Of a DNA stretch of 64,000 bases, positions 26,801 to 38,800 are shown piece by piece. Under the pieces are notes generated by a model. That model searched no databases. It saw only the letters and a program-made list of their open reading frames with translations, and had not been told where the DNA came from. A program made the position numbers and the translations under genes. Origin of the DNA: Lamellibrachia columna (Eukaryota > Annelida > Polychaeta > Sabellida > Siboglinidae); the NCBI GenBank assembly GCA_963662155.1, contig OY759275.1, positions 1,393,501 to 1,457,500 on the forward strand. The letters run 5' to 3'. The number at the start of each line of letters is the position of its first letter. Positions within the stretch are counted from its first letter, which is position 1.

Positions 26801-29800
26801 ATTTCTTTGTCCTTTTTACATTTTCTGATTGCATGCTTAAATTTAATTCTGGATAGTTTCATTACATTAAAAGCATTACCTTGTCTCGGTTTGCCTATTT
26901 CTTTCCAAATCCAGTCAGCATCACGAGCTGCACTGTGAAGCTCTTTCACTTGCTCATTCCAGCCTGCTACCACATCATTCCAGCCTGCTACCACATCATT
27001 CCAGCCTGGCATCACATAATTCCAGCCTGCTACCACATCATTCCAGCCTGGCACAACATCATTCCAGCCTGCTACCACATCATTCCAGTCTGGCACCACA
27101 TCATTCCAGCCTGCTACCACATCATGTTTAAAAGCACATTTATTATTTGACACAAGTGTGTGAACAGATCTCTTCAAAGCACCCACAATATAATTATAAA
27201 AGTCATTAAGATCACCACAGTGACTACAATTGTGACAATTGGGATCATTGCATTTAACACAGGTGGAACGTTCAGTTTATAAAGTTCTACCTTCGTACAT
27301 TCTTTATATGTATCAATATCTTGTGGGAGTAGTATGTCCCAGCTAGTGTATCACTTGTGGGAGTAGTGTGTCCCAGCTAGTGTATCACTTGTGGGAGTAG
27401 TGTGTCCCAGCTAGTGTATCACTTGTGGGAGTAGTGTGTCCCAGCTAGTGTATCACTTGTGGGAGTAGTGTGTCCCAGCTAGTGTATCACTTGTGGGAGT
27501 AGTGTGTCCCAGCTAGTGTATCACTTGTGGGAGTAGTGTGTCCCAGCTAGTGTATCACTTGTGGGAGTAGTGTGTCCCAGCTAGTGTATCACTTGTGGGA
27601 GTAGTGTGTCCCAGCTAGTGTATCACTTGCTTAATGTCATTAGTGTCAACACTACTTTTAACACATTCTGGAACAACATCACTGTCAATGTTGAATGACA
27701 CCGGGTGATGATCAGAATGAATACAATCATAGAGTACCGACATGTTAATTATGCAATCCTTAGCGTCAGCTGTGCGTATAACATGGTCTAACCATGATGT
27801 AGTTCCCCAGGCAGAGCTAACATGTATGTGTGTCTACCGCCATGTTTGCTTAATTCCAAAATTCGCCACTAGAGGCATGTAATCACGAAAAAATATCAGT
27901 GACAAAATATCGGCTAGTGTGCTGCGAGCTGATGTTCCGACAAATTTAACCCTGATGAAAAATCTGCAGTCCTCCAATGAAAATTCAACTAGTGCGCTGC
28001 AGGCTTTAGACACAATCAATAAACCTATCCCGGTTTTCTTCACATTCTTACGATAAATATACATTTAATAAATAATACTCCCTATTATCTTATTCTTATG
28101 ATGCAAAGCCAGTCATAACTATAATCAAGTAATATGTTGATCCAGGGAGCGTTTCCATGAAAAAACCTACTCCACCATATGGCCTGATAAAATACCACAA
28201 CAGGCATCTACTGGAGAAACACCATAGTCAGCATAACTATCATGGCATGTGTTTAACAAATGACAATCTTGTTTTATAAGCATAAGCTCTTGCATAGAAT
28301 ATCACACTTAATTAGCAAATCACTTAAAAAGGGCATAAAACCTTTAAATCCATTACAATTAAAAGATGCGGTGTTGATTTCCATGGTTTAGTCTTTGATG
28401 TTAAAAAACTTCCTCAAATACACACCAACTGGCCAGTTTTCCGCGTTAAAAAAACCTAGATGCGTTATTGCATATTACTTTGATCTTAAATGATGCATAA
28501 CTTTCATGTTTTGTTTTTCGCTTTATACACTTTGCATCAAGATTATGCACAGACTTGACATATATTGACAGCTCTTCAGCTGTTACTGTAGTCTCTAACC
28601 GCAAGATAAAAGCTAACAGATATCGTCCCTTATTCACTTTGAGTTCATGTTTGCCTTTCCATGTTCCGATCACCGCCTGGGTGCGTTCTTGTGCACTTTC
28701 TTCCCCAACACCAGTTTGAAGCCATCGTCATCAGTCATCTTACTCGGTTGTTTCGGCGCACCAGACACACGACCCCTGACATCATTCGCAGCTTGCAGGA
28801 ACGCCTTGTTAGACACCACAGGGCTATGATGACACCTCAGCTAGTTTCTTCTCTAATGTTATTCGTGGTGACATCGGGCGACATGACTCGGTTCGATGCT
28901 GTTGACTGGTGTTGATCTCATTGGCGGCAGATTGACGTGGAGTGGCTGAAATGAGCTTCAGCTGCAGCCATCTCACTGGATCAGAATCCCTCGACTTGAC
29001 CACTGTCATGTTTCTCCACGGATCTCCCATTTCTGCCCTCATAGCACGAAATTCACACAGAATGTGTCTGAAATCTACGCTATTGACATGAAGTGGTGGC
29101 ACAGAGGACATAACAGTCAGATGGCAACCCCCTTGGCAACTTGTGCAAAGCCAGCAGCATATCTTCAATGTTGTTGTTCTCTGTGTTGGCCTTGCCGATG
29201 ACCGCCCTGTTACAGACCGAGTTTTTTGACGGCATCACACTCGTATAGGATTTGCTTGGCCGCTTCAATCTCCGTAGTTGGAAAATGATCGACATATACC
29301 TTTACTAAAGTGTCGTGCAACATGACATCCATTTTGTTGAAGAGGCAACATGATATGCCATTGCATATAATTTGCAAGTGGTCATCGGTTTGCATTTCAG
29401 CAATGCACTGTCGATGGCCCGTTGAACTGCAGTTCATAGTGTGATCAGTGCCATTGTTCTCTGGGTCAGTGTGGTCCGTCGTAACAGTCACCATGGGTAC
29501 AGCTAAGTTCGCTTGAGAATGACCAAGCATTTCCGAATGCAGTTCACAGTCACTTGGACATAATGCTAAACACAGGTATCATAGACGCTTTCAGGTAGAA
29601 GTAAATTAGCAGTGATGGGCGATAAATCAGGTACTGATCATCAATTGTCCCAGTGCACATAGTAAGAAGAAAGTTCTCAGTCAGTATACCACCGGAATCC
29701 CAGCAACATTGTGCAGCATGCAGTTGTGTAGGTTCGTACTACAATCTTTCACTGCGCAATATCATGTAAAATCTCACATCTCAACTTGCCGCCATCTTTT

Positions 29801-32800
29801 TTCCCTAGTGATTCTTTTATGTTGTGTTAATTGATTTTTTATTTCTAACCTAAATCAGTCAATGTACTCTAATTTAATGTACTCTAATTTAATGTACTCT
29901 AATTTAACACATGCATAGGTTGTACCTATTGTCCTTTGTTCTATTATGTGATTGATAAATTATAACTATTATTCTCATTTGGTGTTCTATTTGGTGTTCT
30001 ATTTGGTGTTCTATTTGGTGTTCTATTTGGTGTTCTATTTCAGTGTAAACGATTCCTGGAGGGCAACCTGCTGACTACCCTCACTTTAACTGGGGTCATT
30101 TTGGGCATTGTCCTTGGAATTGTTGGGCGGTTATATGAACCTAGTGAAACAACCATCATGCTCATAGCATTACCAGGAGAACTCTTCATGAGGATGCTCA
30201 GAATGCTTATCATTCCACTTATTGTGTCTGGCCTTGTGTCAGGTGAGTGTCTTTTCTCTTGAGGTCACCACAAAGCACATTTGTAGAAGCTTTGTTTTTG
30301 AGAATTCTTTTGAAAATTTTTTAATTGATCTTCATCACGCACAGCAAATTCTATTTCATAATTATAATATACGAACAAATTTGCACCTCAGCGGCATATT
30401 CTGCTGTAAAAATGTACATTGCAGTTATGATATATATATACCATTTTATTTTAAAGTTTTCAACTACACATTTGCTTCTGATAATTACATAGTAATATCA
30501 TGATAAACATTATGGGACAGACCCCCAAACTCTCCGTCTGCCCTGCGGTCAAGCCACTCTCTGGCTTATACTATTTCTTACTCCACCAAATATTGTCCTA
30601 ACTACACACTTTATCAAAAGTTGAATTACTTTATTAAATTTTTAAAGACAGACATGTTCAACAGCCAATAAAAAAATATTACTGGAATATTTAGAAACTA
30701 ATGGTAAATATAGGAACTGTGTGATAAATTCGTGTGATGAATTCAAATATAGCACAACCAGATTAAGTCCTAGTTAAATCCACTACAGTGTCTGTCAGTG
30801 TATAATGAATGTATCATTGCAGGATTGACACAACTCGACCCGAGAGAGACAAGTCGCTTGGGCTGGCGGTCGTTGATATACTACTTCACCTCGACAGCTC
30901 TCGCAATATTTATTGGTTGTGTTGTTTGTATTCTCTTTAATCCGGGGTCAGAGGGCACGACAGTCTCAACCGTAATGAAACACGAGGAGAAAATCAATCT
31001 TGGACTCCTAGATAACATTCTTGATTTCATCAGGTACAGTTGCTGGATGTGGTTGGATGTTGAGTCACATCTTCTGTGTCACTCTTGGACTCCTAGATAA
31101 CATTCTAGATTTCATCAGGTACAGTTGCTGGATGTAGTTGGATGTTGAGTCACATCTTCTGTGTCACTCTTGGACTCCTAGATAACATTCTAGATTTCAT
31201 CAGGTACAGTTGCTGGATGTGGTTGGATGTTGAGTCACATCTTCTGTGTCACTCTTGGACTCCTAGATAACATTCTAGATTTCATCAGATACAGTTGCTG
31301 GATGTGGTTGGATGTTGAGTCACATCTTCTGTGTCACTCTTGGACTCCTAGATAACATTCTAGATTTCATCAGGTACAGTTGCTGGATGTAGTTGGATGT
31401 TGAGTCACATCTTCTGTGTCACTCTTGGACTCCTAGATAACATTCTAGATTTCATCAGGTACAGTTGCTGGATGTAGTTGGATGTTGAGTCACATCTTCT
31501 GTGTCACTATTGGACTCCTAGATAACATTCTAGATTTCATCAGGTACAGTTGCTGGATGTAGTTGGATGTTGAGTCACATCTTCTGTGTCACTCTTGGAC
31601 TCCTAGATAACATTCTAGATTTCATCAGGTACAGTTGCTGGATGTGGTTGGATGTTGAGTCACATCTTCTGTGTCACTATTGGACTCCTAGATAACATTC
31701 TAGATTTCATCAGGTACAGTTGCTGGATGTGGTTGGATGTTGAGTCACATCTTCTGTGTCACTCTTGGACTCCTAGATAACATTCTAGATTTCATCAGGT
31801 ACAGTTGCTGGATGTGGTTGGATGTTGAGTCACATCTTCTGTGTCACTATTGGACTCCTAGATAACATTCTAGATTTCATCAGATAGAGTTGCTGGATGT
31901 AGTTGGATGTTGAGTCACATCTTCTATGTCACTCTTGGACTCCTAGATAACATTCTAGATTTCATCAGGTACAGTTGCTGGATGTGGTTGGATGTTGAGT
32001 CACATAATCTGTGTCACTCTTGGACTCCTAGATAACATTCTAGATTTCATCAGATAGAGTTGCTGGATGTAGTTGGATGTTGAGTCACATCTTCTGTGTC
32101 ACTCTTTGACTCCTAGATAACATTCTAGATTTCATCAGATAGAGTTGCAGGATGTAGTTGGATGTTGAGTCACATCTTCTGTGTCACTCTTTGACTCCTA
32201 GATAACATTCTAGATTTCATCAGATACAGTTGCTGGATGTGGTTGGATGTTGAGTCACATCTTCTGTGTCACTCTTGGACTCCTAGATAACATTCTAGAT
32301 TTCATCAGGTACAGTTGCTGGATGTGGTTGGATGTTGAGTCACATCTTCTGTGTCACTCTTGGACTCCTAGATAACATTCTAGATTTCATCAGGTACAGT
32401 TGCTGGATGTAGTTGGATGTTGAGTCACATCTTCTATGTCACTCTTGGACTCCTAGATAACATTCTAGATTTCATCAGGTACAGTTGCTGAATGTGGTTG
32501 GATGTTGAGTCACATCTTCTGTGTCACTCTTGGACTCCTAGATAACATTCTAGATTTCATCAGATAGAGTTGCTGGATGTAGTTGGATGTTGAGTCACAT
32601 CTTCTGTGTCACTCTTTGACTCCTAGATAACATTCTAGATTTCATCAGATACAGTTGCTGGATGTGGTTGGATGTTGAGTCACATCTTCTGTGTCACTCT
32701 TGGACTCCTAGATAACATTCTTGATTTCATCAGGTACAGTTGCTGGATGTGGTTGGATGTTGAGTAACATCTTCTATGTCACTCTTGGACTCCTAGATAA

Positions 32801-35800
32801 CATTCTAGATTTCATCAGGTACAGTTGCTGGATGTGGTTGGATGTTGAGTCATATCTTCTGTGTCACTCTTGGACTCCTAGATAACATTCTTGATTTCAT
32901 CAGGTACAGTTGCTGGATGTGGTTGGATGTTGAGTCACATCTTCTGTGTCACTCTTGGACTCCTAGATAACATTCTAGATTTCATCAGATACAGTTGCTG
33001 GATGTAGTTGGATGTTGAGTCACATCTTCTGTGTCACTCTTGGACTCCTAGATAACATTCTAGATTTCACCAGGTACAGTTGCTGGATGTGGTTGGATGT
33101 CGAGTCACATCTTCTGTGTCACTCTTGGACTCCTAGATAACATTCTAGATTTCATCAGGTACAGTTGCTGGATGTAGTTGGATGTTGAGTCACATCTTCT
33201 GTGTCACTCTTGGACTCCTAGATAACATTCTAGATTTTATCAGGTACAATTGCTGGATGTGGTTGGATGTTGAGTCACATCTTCTGTGTCACTCTTGGAC
33301 TCCTAGATAACATTCTAGATTTCATCAGGTACAGTTGCTGGATGTGGTTGGATGTTGAGTCACATCTTCTGTGTCACTCTTGGACTCCTAGATAACATTC
33401 TAGATTTCATCAGGTACAATTGCTGGATGTGGTTGGATGTTGAGTCACATCTTCTGTGTCACTTTTGAAACAGCATCAATAACTTTGCCGTCCAATGGAA
33501 TAACCTGGCAAGTCATTTTTTTTAACTTCCGAGAAAATGCAAAAGATCATCAAAGACAAGAACTCTTGGATTAGTTAATGTTTATACTAATGCAAGGCCC
33601 AATCTATTAACTTGATGTACATTTACATCAATTTGTCATTACTCTACAGTGGTGGTAAATAAAAACAACATATTTCATTAATTTATAATTGAAAGGGGAT
33701 AAATGATTTTAGATTGACATACCAGGTATTTTTAATCTGCCCTTGCTAAGTTCTGACATTGCAAGTTTTACGGTGGTACTCTGTACTCATTGCGTGAGTT
33801 CAACGCCATAATTATATCTTCCTTTTTTAAATGTGTCCTGTTTAGGTTCTTCTATTTGACAGCAAGGCTTTCCTGTTGTGTGTTGTCTTTTCTTGTCTTA
33901 ACCGTCTTGTCTCTAGTTTTGTCTTTTCATTAATACATGTAATTTCCCACATAGCATCTTTAACCAGATTGCCATTCAACGCTACATGTTCCAGGTGGCA
34001 AATGGACAAGGAAGTCATTGGCTTATTCAGAGTCCAACATTTGTCCTTTTTTGTACAACCCACCCTCGTTAGATGTCTCAATTATTTTTAAGCATATTCA
34101 CACTGCTAGCATTAATTTAACACAATCATTAGATAATCTGTGACACGCATTTATCACCATCTGTGAGAATGAATACTTTCTTGTATCCAAAACACACCAC
34201 ACTAACTGTTCCTTGACTAATTCTGCTTTCTGCCCTCTTCTTCTACTACCTTCTTTCAGTTTGAAGGAAATATTTCTATCAATATCTTCATAAACAATAT
34301 TTTCTGAACTCCTATTTGGTGTACTCTTAGTCTGTGCTGTTATCAAACAACATGTTTAGCCACATTGCCCTGTAGAACAAAGTCGTCGTCTACTATGGTT
34401 TTCTGCCATTGTTACTGCATGGGTCGCGGTAGCTGGGGGGGCTTACATTCTGTCCATTAGCAATATTATTATGAAGATCTATGTAGCATTAGAAAGGCAA
34501 ATCTAATTTGTTTTCATTGCAAGCATACAACACAGAGTCCCTTCGCATGTAACGTTTTTGAAGGCCAAAAAAACAATATTTTTTTGTTTTGAAATCATTC
34601 TCACAGGCAAACATAAATAACAGTAGTGAGATATTATGCTCTTCCTCCATATTCCCTGCTGTATTCCTCCTTGTTCTCTGCTGTATTCCTCCATGTTCCC
34701 TGCTGTATTCCTCCATGTTCACTGCTGTATTCCTCCATGTTCCCTGCTGTATTCCTCCATGTTCCCTGCTGTATTCCTCCATGTTCCCTGCTGTATTCCT
34801 CCATGTTCCCTGCTGTATTCCTCCATGTTCCCTGCAGTATTCCTCCATGTTCCCTGCTGTATTCCTCCATGTTCCCTGCTGTATTCCTCCATGTTCCCTG
34901 CTGTATTCCTCCATGTTCCCTGCTGTATTCCTCCATGTTCCCTGCTGTATTCCTCCATGTTCCCTGCAGTATTCCTCCATGTTCCCTGCTGTATTCCTCC
35001 ATGTTCCCTGCTGTATTCCTCTATGTTCCCTGCTGTATTCCTCCATGTTCCCTGCTGTATTCCTCCATGTTCCCCGCTGTATTCCTCCATGTTCCCTGCT
35101 GTATTCCTCCATGTTTTCTGCTGTATTCCTCCATGTTCCCTGCTGTATTCCTCCATGTTCCCTGCTGTATTCCTCCATGTTCCCTGCTGTATTCCTCCAT
35201 GTTTTCTACTGTATTCCTCCATGTTCCCTACTGTATTCCTCCATGTTCCCTGCTGTATTCCTCCATGTTTTCTACTGTATTCCTCCATGTTCCCTACTGT
35301 ATTCCTCCATGTTCCCTGCTGTATTCCTCCATGTTCCATGCTGTATTCCTCCATGTTCCCTACTGTATTCCTCCATGTTCCCTACTGTATTCCTCCATGT
35401 TTTCTACTGTATTCCTCCATGTTCCCTACTGTATTCCTCCATGTTCCCTGCTGTATTCCTCCATGTTCCCTGCTGTATTCCTCCATGTTCCCTGCTGTAT
35501 TACCCCATGTTTCCTGCTGTATTCCTCCATGTTCCCTGCTGTATTCCTCCATGTTTTCTACTGTATTCCTCCATGTTCCCTACTGTATTCCTCCATGTTC
35601 CCTGCTGTATTCCTCCATGTTCCCTGCTGTATTCCTCCATGTTTTCTACTGTATTCCTCCATGTTCCCTGCTGTATTCCTCCATGTTCCCTGCTGTATTC
35701 CTCCATGTTCCCCGCTGTATTCCTCCTTGTTCCCTGCTGTATTCCTCAATGTTCCCTGCTGTATTCCTCCATGTTTTCTACTGTATTCCTCCATGTTCCC

Positions 35801-38800
35801 TGCTGTATTCCTCCATGTTCCCTGCTGTATTCCTCCATGTTCCCTGCTGTATTCCTCCATGTTTTCTGCTGTATTCCTCCATGTTCCCTACTGTATTCCT
35901 CCATGTTTTCTACTGTATTCCTCCATGTTCCCTGCTGTATTCCTCCATGTTCCCTGCTGTATTCCTCCATGTTCCCTGCTGTATTCCTCCATGTTCCATG
36001 CTGTATTCCTCCATGTTCCCTGCTGTATTCCTCCATGTTCCCTGCTGTATTACCCCATGTTTCCTGCTGTATTCCTCCATGTTCCCTGCTGTATTCCTCC
36101 ATGTTTTCTACTGTATTCCTCCATGTTCCCTACTGTATTCCTCCATGTTCCCTGCTGTATTCCTCCATGTTTTCTACTGTATTCCTCCATGTTCCCTGCT
36201 GTATTCCTCCATGTTCCCTGCTGTATTCCTCCATGTTCCCCGCTGTATTCCTCCTTGTTCCCTGCTGTATTCCTCCATGTTCCCTGCTGTATTCCTCCAT
36301 GTTTTCTACTGTATTCCTCCATGTTCCCTGCTGTATTCCTCCATGTTCCCTGCTGTATTCCTCCATGTTTTCTGCTGTATTCCTCCATGTTCCCTACTGT
36401 ATTCCTCCATGTTTTCTACTGTATTCCTCCATGTTCCCTGCTGTATTCCTCCATGTTTTCTGCTGTATTCCTCCATGTTCCCTACTGTATTCTTCCATGT
36501 TCCCTGCTGTATTCCTCTATGTTCCCTGCTGTATTCCTCCATGTTCCCTACTGTATTCCTCCATGTTCCCTGCTGTATTCCTCCATGTTTTCTGCTGTAT
36601 TCCTCCATGTTCCCTACTGTATTCTTCCATGTTCCCTGCTGTATTCCTCCATGTTCCCTGCTGTATTCCTCCATGTTCCCTACTGTATTCCTCCATGTTC
36701 CCTACTGTATTCCTCCATGTTCCCTGCTGTATTCCTCCATGTTCACTGCTGTACCGGGGTGAGGGTCATGTACAGTTTTACAGTATTGTCGAGCCACTCT
36801 TTCTGTTCTTTCTTTCCTTTCCATCTATCGGCAGCCCCCTCTTCATATTTCATCCCGATCTTCTCATTTCCTTCCTCACACAGTTCTCCCGTCTCAGCTC
36901 TGGCCTTTTCCTGCGTCCTTGATGTTTATCAAGGATGCAGGAAAAGGGGAATGCCACAGCTGAGATATCTGGTGTTATCTCTTTATTATGTTCACAATCA
37001 TTCAATGAGATATCTGTTGTTGTCTCTTTATTATGTTCACAATCATTCAATCAAAACAACATATTTTTACTTGTTCCCATTCCAAAGTTATAACATTTTT
37101 AAAAGGGTGAGATGCTAAGTGACAACCTTTTGATAATTGCTCATAACGTAACTGTGATTATTGATGTTTTCCAGAAACCTCTTCCCAGCAAACCTGATTC
37201 AGGCGTGCTTCCAGCAAATAGCGACTGTATTTGTGAAGAAACGGACAAAACAAGTTGCTACGGTTGTATTTAACCAAACTTTCTACCCTACTGCTCCCAG
37301 CTGGTTGGGCTTCAGTGCACCCGTCGAATCTCAAGGTCGCTTGGATTGGAAACGTACACTTCAACCCATGGAAGGAATGAATGTTGTTGGTAGGTACTGG
37401 AGGGTAGCAGTAGGCTCATTACTACAACCCATGGAAGGAAGGAATGTTGTTGGTAGGTACTGGAGGGTAGCAGTAGGCTCATTACTACAAACCATGGAAG
37501 GAAGGAATGTTGTTGGTAGGTACTGGAGGGTAGCAGTAGGCTCATTACTACAAACCATGGAAGGAAGGAATGTTGTTGGTAGGTACTGGAGGGTAGCAGT
37601 AGGCTCATTACTATAATCCATGGAAGGAAGGAATGTTGTTGGTAGGTACTGGAGGTAACAGTAGGCTCATTACTACAACCCATGGAAGGAACGAATGTTG
37701 TTGGTAGGTACTGGAGGTAACAGTAGGCTCATTACTACAACCCATGGAAGGAACGAATGTTGTTGGTAGGTACTGGAGGGTAGCAGTAGGCTCATTACTA
37801 CAACCCATGGAAGGAAGGAATGTTGTTGGTAGGTACTGGAGGTAGCAGTAGGCTCATTACTACAACCCATGGAAGGAAGGAATGTTGTTGGTAGGTACTG
37901 GAGGTAGCACTAGGCTCATTACTACAACCCATGGAAGGAAGGAATGTTGTTGGTAGGTACTGGAGGTAGCAGTAGGCTCATTACTACAACCCATGGAAGG
38001 AAGGAATGTTGTTGGTAGGTACTGGAGGGTAGCAGTAAGCTCATTACTACAAACCATGGAAGGAAGGAATGTTGTTGGTAGGTACTGGAGGGTAGCAGTA
38101 GGCTCATTACTACAACCCATGGAAGGAAGGAATGTTGTTGGTAGGTACTGGAGGTAACAGTAGGCTCATTACTACAACCCATGGAAGGAACGAATGTTGT
38201 TGGTAGGTACTGGAGGTAACAGTAGGCTCATTACTACAACCCATGGAAGGAACGAATGTTGTTGGTAGGTACTGGAGGGTAGCAGTAGGCTCATTACTAC
38301 AACCCATGGAAGGAAGGAATGTTGTTGGTAGGTACTGGAGGTAGCAGTAGGCTCATTACTACAACCCATGGAAGGAAGGAATGTTGTTGGTAGGTACTGG
38401 AGGTAGCAGTAGGCTCATTACTACAACCCATGGAAGGAAGGAATGTTGTTGGTAGGTACTGGAGGTAGCAGTAGGCTCATTACTACAACCCATGGAAGGA
38501 AGGAATGTTGTTGGTAGGTACTGGAGGTAGCAGTAGGCTCATTACTACAACCCATGGAAGGAACGAATGTTGTTGGTAGGTACTGGAGATAGCAGTAGGC
38601 TCATTACTACAACCCATGGAAGGAAGGAATGTTGTTGGTAGGTACTGGAGGGTAGCAGTAGGCTCATTACTACAAGGTGTGCAAACTAAACTAGTCATCT
38701 AGTTGTATGAAACTGAGGCTAGTGGTAGCCATCTGTGCTTGATCTTCAACGCTACTGCCTTAACATATGCAAGTTACTCTGTATCTTTTCTGGAAGCTCA

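Larger units (their letters stand above)
26641..29560 (-). mobile_element. LINE with ORF1 and endonuclease, RT missing
   Basis: On the minus strand: an ORF1-like stretch (29530-28440) with [50 protein letters not shown] and [20 protein letters not shown] then [13 protein letters not shown], the pattern of jockey-type ORF1 C-termini. Endonuclease pieces follow, [20 protein letters not shown] (28383-28324), [20 protein letters not shown] and [20 protein letters not shown] then [16 protein letters not shown] (27810-27690). Last is the linker [20 protein letters not shown] (to 26776). The RT should follow, but the 35-bp array begins there. Many stops; two minisatellites interrupt it. 27820-28080 does not match and may be an insertion. 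Confidence 0.78.
8850..30043 (+). other. Intron 1 (21.2 kb)
   Basis: From donor gtaagt to acceptor ttctatttcag. It contains the foldback structure, the CATGG-family array, the hAT-like element, five LINE remnants and arrays of 30, 74, 20, 37, 35, 21, 34 and 12 bp, all listed separately. Most interior elements are on the minus strand. Confidence 0.7.

Noticed and set aside
28446..29530. Possible host genes on the minus strand
   Set aside because: The ordered fragments match LINE ORF1 style and lead into endonuclease pieces, so they belong to a retrotransposon.
34489..37118. Open frames of 700-830 codons ([12 protein letters not shown] repeats) and Glu/Tyr-rich minus-strand frames
   Set aside because: The 22-bp unit lacks stops in all forward frames; the frames simply cycle through the array.
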